A program made the position numbers and the translations under genes. Positions 1 to 8,303 of a stretch of 64,000 nt of DNA are shown here, piece by piece. Position 1 is the stretch's first letter; each line of letters begins with the position of its first letter. A model generated the notes under the pieces. That model was not told where the DNA came from. It saw only the letters and a program-made list of their open reading frames with translations, and searched no databases. The stretch is from Clostridium sp. AWRP. Lineage in GTDB: Bacteria; Bacillota; Clostridia; Clostridiales; Clostridiaceae. The stretch spans positions 2,790,001 to 2,854,000 of the forward strand of contig NZ_CP029758.2 of the NCBI RefSeq assembly GCF_004006395.2, in the 5' to 3' direction.

Positions 1-371
1 GCTGGATTTTGAAATGCATCCGTTATTCCAAGCATAAAATTTATAACGTATAGATTCTCTATTTCAAGTGTATTTGTAATCATCATAAGAATTATACTTA
101 ATGAAAACATAGCTGCTATAACATCTGAAATCAACAGGATTTTTTTCTTGTTCCAGCAATCACTAATGGTACCTGCAATAAAATTAAACAATACTTCTGG
201 TACTAAATAACATACCGAAAGTAATGACATAAACAAAACAGATCCACTTTGCTTATATGACCAGAGAATCAATCCATAACTTGTAATTTTGTTCCCAAAC
301 TGAGATACAAATTGTCCTATTATAAATATATAAAAATTTTTTAGTTCACTATTAAAATAATTATTTTTCAT
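1..371 (-). CDS. MFS transporter, N-terminal part (runs off window)
   Basis: This is the first ~123 residues of a major facilitator superfamily permease, read leftward from an ATG at 371 behind a GGAG-type site at about 380-386; the rest lies outside the window. The visible protein has an N-terminal helix beginning FYIFIIGQFVSQFG, a second helix around SVLFMSLLSVCYLVPEVLF, and the short charged loop SDCWNKKKIL. That loop sits where MFS proteins carry the conserved loop 2-3 motif. A third and fourth helix follow. This is the layout of the MFS_3/MefA-like drug-efflux group. Substrate cannot be told. The gene stands apart from its right-hand neighbour by about 450 bp containing an inverted repeat that may control it. 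Confidence 0.8.
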   Translation of the reverse strand, partial: MKNNYFNSELKNFYIFIIGQFVSQFGNKITSYGLILWSYKQSGSVLFMSLLSVCYLVPEVLFNFIAGTISDCWNKKKILLISDVIAAMFSLSIILMMITNTLEIENLYVINFMLGITDAFQNP

Positions 372-435
372 TTCAACTTTACTCCTTTTCAATATTAATA
401 TTGAAAATGCAAAGTCAAAATCAAGTAGATCATTC

Positions 436-471
436 CTCCATGCAAGCTCTACCCTATGACTTTGCATGGAG
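436..471. repeat. 10-bp perfect inverted repeat upstream of the MFS gene
   Basis: CTCCATGCAA at 436-445 is matched by TTGCATGGAG at 462-471 around a 16-nt loop. It lies 65 bp upstream of the MFS start, in the untranslated leader. No T-run follows on either strand, so an operator or leader hairpin is more likely than a simple terminator. The rest of the 372-703 interval is AT-rich and shows nothing else I can name. Confidence 0.45.
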
Positions 472-703
472 TTAAAAGAATGTTTAACATCATCTCTATT
501 CACCCCTATAGACATTATTTATACCAATAATACTTCTATTTTACATTAACTTATAATAATTGTACCATATTTACATGGATCTAATTTTACATTTTATTGA
601 AACAAGTATAAAACAACTTTACTTTTAAACACAACATTATTCAATTATCAAATAGTATCTATACATTGAAATTTATTGATTTATATAATTTTTGTTTTAC
701 GAA

Positions 704-744
704 CATAAAAAACGCCATAAAATTTTTAAAATAATACGGCGTTT
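704..744 (-). terminator. Rho-independent terminator after the DUF1847 gene
   Basis: AAACGCC (710-716) pairs with GGCGTTT (738-744), and the minus-strand product ends in a run of T. It sits 75 bp beyond the stop codon of the leftward gene at 819-1334. Confidence 0.7.
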
Positions 745-818
745 CAATAAATTATTAACTTTTTAATTGTTACTTTAATTAAAATATTGTGTATTAATAT
801 CTTATTACAAAGATAATA

Positions 819-1334
819 TTATTTCTTTTTAGGAAATAGCTTATCTTTATAGTAAGAGTCTGCTTGATATATTGCACCTAACGGATTATGTGCCAAAACC
901 CTATCTTTTACTGCAAAAACAGTTATTGGAGCTTTTGAATATTTTATAAACAAAGAGTCATGTCCAACACATAGACCTAAAATAATATTTAAATCTGTTT
1001 TAGCTTCATTTAAAAAATTTGCCTGACCTATTGGATTACACATTGGTACATTTGAATCTATATCAATAAAATCTTTTGATATACCTCCATTTTTACAAAT
1101 TACAGAATTTACAGTAAATCCATTATAACTAAGAACTTTACTTAAAATCTTAGCTTCGCTAGATAAGCCAACACAAAATGCAATTCCTATATTTTTATAC
1201 TGACATCTTTTAGCAAAATCAATTGTTTCTTCTAATCTTGTCTTTTCACCATATCCTTCACTCACAACCAATGCTGATGCTTTAGCAATTTTAAAATTTT
1301 CTTCATCTTTATAGACTTCTTTAATTTTTTTCAT
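819..1334 (-). CDS. DUF1847 family protein, probably N-terminally truncated
   Basis: 171 residues matching the body of the DUF1847 family, small proteins of unknown function usually described as metal-binding. Conserved-looking pieces include GIAFCVGLSSEAKIL, the segment with MCNPIGQANFLN, and GLCVGHDSLF followed by APITVFAVKDRVLAHNP. Family members normally carry an N-terminal Cys-rich stretch ending in an NCP motif. Here codons for N-C-P-S-L-D-E lie immediately upstream of the ATG in the same frame, but are cut off from further upstream sequence by a TAA at about 1361-1363. No good ribosome binding site precedes the ATG at 1334. The gene is therefore probably a decayed 5'-truncated copy, although the remaining frame is intact. 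Confidence 0.6.
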   Translation of the reverse strand: MKKIKEVYKDEENFKIAKASALVVSEGYGEKTRLEETIDFAKRCQYKNIGIAFCVGLSSEAKILSKVLSYNGFTVNSVICKNGGISKDFIDIDSNVPMCNPIGQANFLNEAKTDLNIILGLCVGHDSLFIKYSKAPITVFAVKDRVLAHNPLGAIYQADSYYKDKLFPKKK

Positions 1335-1339
1335 TTTCT

Positions 1340-1525
1340 CATCAAGACTTGGACAATTTTATTTCATTCAATTCGCAAAAATTTCAGCTTCCGAACCAAA
1401 AGCTATGTATAAAATCATCCATATTATTCTTTGATAACTCATCTTCAGTTTCAAGCCCTAGGAAATTTCATCCAAGAATATAAATCATCAAGTGCAGCAA
1501 ACTTTACGTTAATATCATTTATCAT
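1340..1525 (-). pseudogene. Degenerate small gene upstream of the DUF1847 gene
   Basis: A leftward ATG at 1525 with a strong site (GAGAGGTG) opens a frame reading MINDINVKFAALDDLYSWM. It then hits a stop, while the next frame continues as GLETEDELSKNNMDDF and onward to FWFGS. One frameshift near 1455-1465 would join them into a ~45-residue peptide. The downstream end merges with the damaged start of the DUF1847 gene. I do not recognise the family. Either this is a small independent gene with a frameshift, or both it and the DUF1847 5' end are remnants of a larger locus. Confidence 0.35.
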
Positions 1526-1612
1526 ATTTCACCTCTCATATTAGAGCTAGCTTTACTTCACATAAACTTTCTTTTACATCACATAATCAATAATACTTCA
1601 AATTTAAAATAT

Positions 1613-2425
1613 TCAAATTAAATTCGTTACCACAAAACTATATTTTTTATTACAATAATTTATTAAATAATTCGCAAAAAATTTTAATTCATTTTCTCTT
1701 TTAAATTCTGTTTCATATAAAGATCTATCACAAGAGTTTTTTCTAATTCTTATAGCCTCTTCAATAATTAATTTATACTCATCAGGAATATTCATTATTG
1801 TATACTTAGCAGATTCAATTTTAGTAGCTATGCTTTTATTATCAAGGGTGTATAATATTCTGCATAATGTCAAAACAGCAAATTCAATCCATTCATCTGA
1901 TAAAAATATATTCTTTTCACACAATTTGTTTTTCCAATAACTATTTAAATTATAATTCATTGTTTCTACAATATTATTCCACTGAACATTTATATTTAGG
2001 CTGCTAACATTAGGACTATTTATAGGTATTCCATTATATTTTAATGTCCACCAAGTAACATAATTTATATCATAATAACCATAACTATTGAGTTTTTCAT
2101 CACAAAAATATAAATAAGGTTCTATTTTGGAATTAGGTTTTCCTACCTTATCTTTAGTAAGATACATACCTTCCATTCTTTTAGCATATTTAAATTTACT
2201 ATTTAATTCATTATGTATAAGAGTTACTATTGATATATCTTTGTCTTCAAAATCTTTGTTTAGTATTGTAATAAAGTCAATATCACTTTTATCCTTATCA
2301 AAACCACCTAAAGCGACAGAATTATAAAGGTACACACCAAATATCTTACTGCCAAAATATTTTTTTAAATTTACCTCATATTCATATAACATAGGTCTTA
2401 AGATATTAGGAACTTTTTCATTCAT
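1613..2425 (-). CDS. AadA-like nucleotidyltransferase (DUF4111-type C-terminus)
   Basis: 270 residues. The N-terminal third is a Pol beta-like nucleotidyltransferase fold: GVYLYNSVALGGFDKDKSDID places the D-x-D metal site (D-I-D) after the turn that normally reads G-S. The C-terminal half is helical (EWIEFAVLTLCRILYTL, then IRKNSCDRSLYE), like the DUF4111 helper domain of streptomycin/spectinomycin adenylyltransferases. Length fits that family (about 255-280). The usual G-S before the acidic pair is N-S here, so activity is uncertain. It begins a leftward run with a methyltransferase (11 bp away) and another nucleotidyltransferase, which suggests antibiotic modification, but the substrate is unknown. 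Confidence 0.7.
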   Translation of the reverse strand: MNEKVPNILRPMLYEYEVNLKKYFGSKIFGVYLYNSVALGGFDKDKSDIDFITILNKDFEDKDISIVTLIHNELNSKFKYAKRMEGMYLTKDKVGKPNSKIEPYLYFCDEKLNSYGYYDINYVTWWTLKYNGIPINSPNVSSLNINVQWNNIVETMNYNLNSYWKNKLCEKNIFLSDEWIEFAVLTLCRILYTLDNKSIATKIESAKYTIMNIPDEYKLIIEEAIRIRKNSCDRSLYETEFKRENELKFFANYLINYCNKKYSFVVTNLI

Positions 2426-2436
2426 ATTGACTCTCC

Positions 2437-3201
2437 TTATTTACATCTAATTTTCTTTGCTATAATTGTAAACTCTCCAGGTACATCTTCATTTGTCCAA
2501 GATTGATGTTCATCAAATCTATTAAGAGTAAATCCATTTTCTATAACTGCATTAATGATTTCACTAATAGTATATTTTCTATAACTACATAATGGCATTT
2601 GTCTGCAAATCTCATCTGGGAAAAATCTTGCATGAGCCATTTCACCTTCAAATACATCTGTTGAAAAATAACTCATTGTCGGCTGTTCTAGCCCTAGTAT
2701 ATCTGATATTTTTTGAAACGGATGAAAATCACTGCAAATCATTTTTCCATTTGTTTTTAAAAGCTGCTTCATTATTTTCATAAATTGGTTGATATCATGG
2801 AAATAATGAAGGATTCCTCCTTCCATAAAGACCACATCAAAATATTTTTCATATTTGTTCATATCAACTTTCAATACATCACCAACTATAAAATCAATAT
2901 CAACATTGGCTTCATCTGCAACTTCAAGTGCATACTTTTTATTATCTTCTGAAATATCAAAGATTGTAACTTCTGAACCCAAAATTGCTAATGGAATTGC
3001 TTTTTTACCACATGAACCGCAAATATTAGCAATTTTAATACCTTCATAAGTATCAAAATATCCTGCATATCTTTTCAACATTCTTATCGGATCTTCTAAA
3101 TCTTTCTTAGCTCTATCGGATGGTTTTCCTGATGTATTTACCCAAAAATCATATGCATTATATTCCCAAGCCTTTTTATTTTGTTCACTATAATCTATCA
3201 T
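2437..3201 (-). CDS. Class I SAM-dependent methyltransferase
   Basis: 254 residues with a Rossmann methyltransferase core. Motif I is ANICGSCGKKAIPLA, with FDIS supplying the acidic end of strand 2. VGDVLKVDM is the motif II region, and VVFMEGGILHYF is the post-II/motif III strand. The C-terminus (EFTIIAKK) closes the beta sheet. Cytosolic; substrate unknown. It is close to generic Methyltransf_11/25 proteins found beside small-molecule modification genes. The ATG at 3201 follows a GGAGG-type site. It sits between two nucleotidyltransferase genes, and the three are probably co-transcribed leftward. Confidence 0.75.
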   Translation of the reverse strand: MIDYSEQNKKAWEYNAYDFWVNTSGKPSDRAKKDLEDPIRMLKRYAGYFDTYEGIKIANICGSCGKKAIPLAILGSEVTIFDISEDNKKYALEVADEANVDIDFIVGDVLKVDMNKYEKYFDVVFMEGGILHYFHDINQFMKIMKQLLKTNGKMICSDFHPFQKISDILGLEQPTMSYFSTDVFEGEMAHARFFPDEICRQMPLCSYRKYTISEIINAVIENGFTLNRFDEHQSWTNEDVPGEFTIIAKKIRCK

Positions 3202-3263
3202 ATTTAACCTCCATTTAATTTTAAAGTTGCAATTTAATAATCAATATAAGAATATAAAGATAG

Positions 3264-3824
3264 TTAAACCCAAATATTTACCGGATTGTCATGAGGTATT
3301 CGATCAGATTTTAGTTTACTTAAAATTACACTTGTATTAAGTTCTGGATATACTTCATTTATTATATCTAGGGTCTCCATTATAATAACTAAAGTATTCT
3401 CATATGCCTCCTTTGGTGGATAGGTAAAAATATCTCTAAATCTTTGTTCAATATTTTCAGGTTTAATTTTAAAAGTCTCAAGTGATTTATACATCCATTT
3501 AAATGTAGGAAAGTATAGTTTATTTAAAGCAAGAAGTATTAAGAATATATTCTTTTGTAAAATTACATTGTCCTCATTTGCTTCATAATTGTACGGATAG
3601 AAATATTCTGCATTCAGTTCTTTAACTATAAGCTTTCGGGTATTCTCATTGGGGAGCTTATCCCAAAATATAGGTATTTCTAAATCTGAATATTCATCAG
3701 CGTAACCTCTTGCGACTGAACCACCAATAACTATTGCTTTAACACCTTCTATAATTTTTACCTTTTCACAAATCTGTTTTGCTAATTCTATTCTCCACTT
3801 ACAATGATAACTTAAATTACTCAT
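3264..3824 (-). CDS. Nucleotidyltransferase domain protein, internally shortened
   Basis: 186 residues. The N-terminus has the classic G-G-S-V-A-R-G-Y-A-x(4)-D-L-E site of minimal nucleotidyltransferases (GGSVARGYADEYSDLE around residues 34-49). The C-terminus has the helical FLILLALNKLYFPTFKWMYK segment found near the end of 250-290-residue relatives. What usually lies between (the rest of the sheet, including the third acidic strand, and part of the helical domain) is missing. The frame passes from EYFYPYNYEANEDN directly into the late helical part. I read this as an in-frame internal deletion of about 70-90 codons, which would remove part of the active site. It starts at 3824 with a GGGG-type site. 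Confidence 0.6.
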   Translation of the reverse strand: MSNLSYHCKWRIELAKQICEKVKIIEGVKAIVIGGSVARGYADEYSDLEIPIFWDKLPNENTRKLIVKELNAEYFYPYNYEANEDNVILQKNIFLILLALNKLYFPTFKWMYKSLETFKIKPENIEQRFRDIFTYPPKEAYENTLVIIMETLDIINEVYPELNTSVILSKLKSDRIPHDNPVNIWV

Positions 3825-3930
3825 TTATTTCCCCTTACTTTAAGAATTTCATCTCATTATTTATTTAATTCGTCATATCCTTACAATTACGAATTAATAC
3901 CCTTTCAGATGTTTTCCTAAAAACTAAAAT

Positions 3931-5883
3931 CTACTTTAAGCAGTGCATATATTCTCTTGCTTCTTCTCCCTTTACTAAAAAGGGCTGTCCTTTAGAGCAA
4001 AATACCGAAGTAGATGTATATTCAATATCTGCATTTTTATCATAGCCTATCTTTTCAATGACTTCTTCTTCATTATGGCAAATATCATAGCCATCTAATA
4101 CAAAATTAATTTTACCTCTTCCTTTTGTAAAAGAGGTAAATTCCACAGCATAACTCATAAATGTAGATACTGGTCCTCTACCTGTTATAATAACTTCACC
4201 ATTCAAATTATTAGGATTTTCAAAAGAGCCTTTTAACTTTTGTATATCAGATAAAACTCTTCCAATATAATCTGCTCTTACCTTAATTTTAAATCTATAA
4301 TAGGGCTCTAAAAGTATGTTTTTCACACCTTCAAGTCCCTGCCTAAGTGCTCTAAAAGTTGCCTCTCTAAAATCTCCGCCACAAGTATGCTTAACATGGG
4401 ATCTTCCTGTAATAAGTGTAATTTTTATATCAGTTATAGGAAAACCTGTTAAAATACCGTGATGATCCCTTTCATAAATATGTTTGCCTATCAATTTCTG
4501 ATAATTTATGTCTAGGTCATCTGTGCTGCACTCATTGTAAAATGAAATACCACTATTTCTCTCTCCTGGCTCCAATTTAAGATATACTTCTGCATAATGT
4601 CTTAAAGGTTCAAAGTGTCCACAGCCATAAGAAATTTCCCCTATAGTTTCTTTATATAAAATTTCACAAGCTCCAAAATCTACAGATAAATCAAATCTTT
4701 CCTTTACTAGTTCTTTAAGCACTTGCAGCTGAATTGTTCCCATAATATTTACCTGTATCTCACCTAGTTTTTCATCCCAACTTACTTTAAGCGCAGGATC
4801 TTCTTCTTCTAAAACCTTAAAACAAGCTAATACATCTTTTTCATTTAAACTTTTGTCAAATATTACTTTTGATTTTAACGCTGGAACCATCTCATAATTA
4901 ACTTTTCTATGGCAATTTCCAAGTCCACACCCTACAATTGAATTTGATAAGCCTGACACTGCAGCAAGTTCTCCTGCTGATGCTTCATCTACTGTTTTAA
5001 ATTTATCACCATTACAGATTCTAATTTGTGTTACTTTTTCATAGCAATTCTGAGATGTATTCACTGCAATTTCATCTCTAACTTTTAAAGTACCTTCTAG
5101 TATTTTTATGTAAGTAATTTTATTTTTTTGCTTGTCATGGCGTATTTTATATACAATTCCTTGAAATTTTTCTCTATCATTATATTTTGTAAAAGTAAGC
5201 ATATCTAATTTTTCTAAGAAATCATCTATTCCCTTATTTTGAAGGGCAGACCCACTCATGCAAGGAAATAACTTACTTTTATATATCATGTCTCTTATAG
5301 AATCCATCCATAATTGATTTGTAAAATCTTCCTCTATATACCTTTCAAGAAGTTTATCACTGCGTTCTGCTGCAAACTCCATAATCTCTTTACTGATTTT
5401 ATCTAACTGTATGGATTCAGGAATAAAACATACATCTTCTGTTAAGTTTACTCTAATATCTTTAAGTATACCTTCTACATTTGCTCTAGCCCTATCCACT
5501 TTATTTATAAAGAAAAATGTAGGTATCCCGTGATTTTTCAAAAGCTGCCACACTATCTCAGTCTGTGCCTGAACCCCTTCAACTGCACTTATGATAACAA
5601 TGGCATAATCCATTATTTCAATGGTTCTCTCCATTTCGGATGAAAAATCAGCATGTCCAGGCGTATCTACCAAATAATAAGTAGAAGATTTATACTTAAA
5701 TACAGCTTGATCGGAAAATATAGTAATTCCTCTATTCTTCTCTATAGCATTATTATCTAAAAATGAATCCTTATGGTCTACTCTTCCTAAATTTTTAATA
5801 CTTTTTGTATGATACAAAATCTGCTCAGCTAAAGTAGTTTTTCCTGCATCCACATGAGCAAATAATCCAATTGTCTTATTCAT
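3931..5883 (-). CDS. TetM/TetP-like ribosomal protection translational GTPase
   Basis: 650 residues, full length for tetracycline-resistance ribosomal protection proteins (about 640-655) and shorter than EF-G. GTPase motifs are all present: AHVDAGKT at 9-16 (G1), RGIT in switch I, DTPGH (G3) and NKVD (G4). The EF-G-like domains II-V follow, with a C-terminal segment around RGPVSTFMSYAVEF. The family acts on the ribosome, releasing tetracycline or a similar stall by GTP hydrolysis. Chromosomal clostridial homologs are common, and drug specificity cannot be inferred. ATG at 5883 with an AAGAGGGG site. It lies downstream of no other gene in its direction, so it is probably transcribed from its own promoter in 5890-5990, divergent from the 6006 gene. 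Confidence 0.8.
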   Translation of the reverse strand: MNKTIGLFAHVDAGKTTLAEQILYHTKSIKNLGRVDHKDSFLDNNAIEKNRGITIFSDQAVFKYKSSTYYLVDTPGHADFSSEMERTIEIMDYAIVIISAVEGVQAQTEIVWQLLKNHGIPTFFFINKVDRARANVEGILKDIRVNLTEDVCFIPESIQLDKISKEIMEFAAERSDKLLERYIEEDFTNQLWMDSIRDMIYKSKLFPCMSGSALQNKGIDDFLEKLDMLTFTKYNDREKFQGIVYKIRHDKQKNKITYIKILEGTLKVRDEIAVNTSQNCYEKVTQIRICNGDKFKTVDEASAGELAAVSGLSNSIVGCGLGNCHRKVNYEMVPALKSKVIFDKSLNEKDVLACFKVLEEEDPALKVSWDEKLGEIQVNIMGTIQLQVLKELVKERFDLSVDFGACEILYKETIGEISYGCGHFEPLRHYAEVYLKLEPGERNSGISFYNECSTDDLDINYQKLIGKHIYERDHHGILTGFPITDIKITLITGRSHVKHTCGGDFREATFRALRQGLEGVKNILLEPYYRFKIKVRADYIGRVLSDIQKLKGSFENPNNLNGEVIITGRGPVSTFMSYAVEFTSFTKGRGKINFVLDGYDICHNEEEVIEKIGYDKNADIEYTSTSVFCSKGQPFLVKGEEAREYMHCLK

Positions 5884-6005
5884 ATTCTACCCCTCTTAAA
5901 AGATGTACAATATATGTACATTTCGTTCTAATATATTGTAGCATAAAATTTTTTTCTATATAATGCTATAATATAATAAATAAAATACAAAAGCAGGTGA
6001 GTCAA

Positions 6006-6527
6006 ATGAATGAAGAAATTTTATATAAACCAGAAGAGATTGCACAAAAACTTAAATTAACAAAAGGTACTATATATGAAATGATTAAACGGGGCGAGCT
6101 TCAAGCTCACCATATAGGAAGGTATATTCGTATATCTGACACTCAGTTTGAAACTTACCTTCTAAAATCTAACGGCTATGAAAATATATATGAGGCAACC
6201 TTAAGCCATAAAAATGGTGAAACCTTTGCAAATATTGGATCCGTCAGCATATGTGTTAACTCTAAACTTGAGGGAAATGTTAAAATTTCTATCCGTCCGG
6301 AAAATATTATATTAGCTAAGGGGACATTTGAGAGCAGTGCAAGAAACCTCCTTAAAGGCAATGTGATTGATATTATAAATAATGATGACAGTGCAATGGT
6401 TGTTGTTAATATTGGTATCCCAATAAAAGCACTTATAACCAAAAAATCTTTACTTGAAATGGGGATTGAAAAAGGAACTGAACTATATGTCGTTTTCAAA
6501 ACCATGTCTGTAACAGTTTATAAATAG
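6006..6527 (+). CDS. Helix-turn-helix (excisionase-type) protein with C-terminal TOBE/Mop domain
   Basis: 173 residues from an ATG at 6006 preceded by AGGTGA five bases upstream; a GTG at 5997 is in frame but overlaps that site. Residues 1-50 form a MerR/excisionase-like helix-turn-helix (YKPEEIAQKLKLTKGTIYEMIKRGEL and HHIGRYIRIS). Residues ~100-173 are a molybdate-type TOBE domain (SARNLLKGNVIDIINNDDSAMVVVNIG, then ALITKKSLLEMGIEKG). The same combination occurs in small regulators and oxyanion-binding proteins of molybdate metabolism. It points convergently at moeA and shares its 3' hairpin, so I infer a molybdate- or tungstate-sensing regulator for the neighbouring operon. Confidence 0.75.
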   Translation: MNEEILYKPEEIAQKLKLTKGTIYEMIKRGELQAHHIGRYIRISDTQFETYLLKSNGYENIYEATLSHKNGETFANIGSVSICVNSKLEGNVKISIRPENIILAKGTFESSARNLLKGNVIDIINNDDSAMVVVNIGIPIKALITKKSLLEMGIEKGTELYVVFKTMSVTVYK

Positions 6528-6551
6528 ATTTTTTAATAAACATAGTTCTTG

Positions 6552-6583
6552 GCATCAGATGGAGTTTTGACTTCATCTGATGC
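6552..6583. repeat. Hairpin between convergent TOBE and moeA genes (copy 1)
   Basis: GCATCAGATGGAGT (6552-6565), loop TTTG, then ACTTCATCTGATGC (6570-6583), with one G-T wobble. It is followed by TTTGTTTG on the plus strand, so it can terminate the 6006-6527 gene. The same sequence recurs at about 11888-11916. Confidence 0.7.
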
Positions 6584-6599
6584 TTTGTTTGTATGTCTT

Positions 6600-7805
6600 T
6601 TAAAATATAAATTCTTCACTACAAAGTAACTCTATTTCAATAACATCTCCTTTTTTATACTCTCCTTCACCAATTTCTGAAATAAACTGTCCATTTGTTC
6701 CCAAACACATACCAATAGAGGAGTTTTTAAAAGGAACAGGAGTTGCTACATATGTCCCATCCGTCTTTTTCCCTATATCCATCTTACACAAAAATGAAAT
6801 TGGCTTCGGGCAAGGCATATCCTCGGTAAGAATAGCAGTAACCTTTTGACGTCTTATCATAGGTATACCTAAATACTTATTAACTATACTTCTAATACAC
6901 CAATCTAACCCATAATATGCTGCTAAAGCAGGTCCAGGCAAATTAATAACAGGTTTTCCATTGATAATTGCCATACTCATTGGTCTTCCAGGACCTGCTT
7001 TAACCCAATGTAATAGAACCTCCCCTTTGCTTTTAAACACTTTTGTAGTAAAATCCTCTCCACCTTTAGAAGATCCTCCATTCATTATAACAATATCTGC
7101 TTGTTTTAATGATTTCTCTAAAACAATTTCAATACTTTCAGGGTTATCTTTTACAATCGGATAACACAGAGGTTCAGCTCCCATCTCAATAATCATATGC
7201 TTGGCCATAATACTATTGGAATCAATATTTTGACCTCTTTGTGGTTCTGTACCAGCAACCACAAGTTCACTGCCTGTTGGAATAAAAGCTACCACTGGCT
7301 TTTTTATGATTGGCACCTGGACAATTCCGCCTATAACCAAAGCTGCCAAATCACTGGGACGTATTGGCATTCCAGCTTTTAATACACAATCGCCTTCTTT
7401 AATAGTACTTCCTCTTTTTTTTACACACATTCCTTCTTTAACTTCAATTTTCTCTTGAAACTTAATTCTCCCCTGTGCATCAAAAGAAACCTTTTCAATC
7501 GGTATTACCGCATCATAACGATCATCAAAATCATCACCTGTATCTGCTCTTGAGTATTCTCTTCCTTCTATCCAATGAGAAGTATCAGGCATGCCATCTT
7601 TAAAAAAACTGGAAGACACCGCTACACCATCCATCATTGAAGCTCTATAAGTAGGCAGTGTATTGCAGGAATATATGTTTCTAGCAGGTATTCTATAAAC
7701 GGCCTCTGATATAGAAACAGTTTCAATTTGACGCTGTGGGGGACATTTTTGAAACAGTCTACTCAGCGCCTCCGCCTTAGTCTTGCTATTATTCAGATCT
7801 AACAT
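6600..7805 (-). CDS. moeA: Molybdopterin molybdenumtransferase (MoeA family)
   Basis: 401 residues from an ATG at 7805 (AAGGTGA five bases upstream), one base after the stop of the preceding gene; a GTG at 7820 would be 5 codons longer but has its ribosome site too close. MoeA inserts molybdate (or tungstate) into adenylated molybdopterin in the cytosol. Family marks: the MMDGVAV loop near residue 60, FIPTGSELV, NGGSSKGGEDFTTKVF (the MPT-binding fold), and the PGRPMSMAII...VINLPGPALAAYYGLD strand-helix. The C-terminal domain IV is present. Clostridia often have several MoeA paralogs, so an exact partner enzyme cannot be named. It is the last gene of the leftward operon that starts at 11603. 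Confidence 0.85.
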   Translation of the reverse strand: MLDLNNSKTKAEALSRLFQKCPPQRQIETVSISEAVYRIPARNIYSCNTLPTYRASMMDGVAVSSSFFKDGMPDTSHWIEGREYSRADTGDDFDDRYDAVIPIEKVSFDAQGRIKFQEKIEVKEGMCVKKRGSTIKEGDCVLKAGMPIRPSDLAALVIGGIVQVPIIKKPVVAFIPTGSELVVAGTEPQRGQNIDSNSIMAKHMIIEMGAEPLCYPIVKDNPESIEIVLEKSLKQADIVIMNGGSSKGGEDFTTKVFKSKGEVLLHWVKAGPGRPMSMAIINGKPVINLPGPALAAYYGLDWCIRSIVNKYLGIPMIRRQKVTAILTEDMPCPKPISFLCKMDIGKKTDGTYVATPVPFKNSSIGMCLGTNGQFISEIGEGEYKKGDVIEIELLCSEEFIF

Positions 7806-7806
7806 A

Positions 7807-8274
7807 CTATTCACCTTCACTCTCCTGTGACATTGTATTTTTACGATTTAAATCTGGCTCCCGATGAGACAACACTATATCATTCTTAAAGTAAGGTTTA
7901 ATATCAAGAACAGGTGTCTCATTAATAACATCAAGACCAGTAACATAAAGAACGTTTCCTTCAACCTTCTCCAGCTTAACCAAACTTAAAGCAATTGGAT
8001 TAGGTCTAGCTGGACATCTAATTGCAAACACACCAAATTCATCTGATAATGGATTAACTTTCTTAGGCACAACCTTCATTAAATTTCGCGGTGCTTTATG
8101 AAGCCATGACAAAATCCATAAATGTGAACTCTCATCAATACGCTCCAATGCTTCTAAGAACTCTGGAAATACTTCTATTTGGGCATCAACTCCACTTAAC
8201 GGCATAATTTTGGTATCTGTTATTTTGGATTTTACAATTCCTATAGGACTAAATGTAACGCTATCAGCTTTCAT
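7807..8274 (-). CDS. trmO: TrmO/TsaA-like SAM-dependent methyltransferase
   Basis: 155 residues of the TsaA/VirR/TrmO beta-barrel family. In E. coli this enzyme N6-methylates the t6A base at tRNA position 37. It begins FSPIGIVKS, as the family does, and contains HLWILSWLHKAP and the signature RCPARPNPIALS. The sequence GLDVINETPVLDIKPYF, usual for the family, closes the barrel. The start at 8274 has AAAGGATG upstream. In acetogens and methanogens short TsaA proteins are often encoded with molybdenum cofactor genes, as here, and a role other than tRNA methylation is possible. Operonic with moeA. Confidence 0.75.
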   Translation of the reverse strand: MKADSVTFSPIGIVKSKITDTKIMPLSGVDAQIEVFPEFLEALERIDESSHLWILSWLHKAPRNLMKVVPKKVNPLSDEFGVFAIRCPARPNPIALSLVKLEKVEGNVLYVTGLDVINETPVLDIKPYFKNDIVLSHREPDLNRKNTMSQESEGE

Positions 8275-8303
8275 AAACTATAACATCCTTTCTTAATTAT
8301 TAC

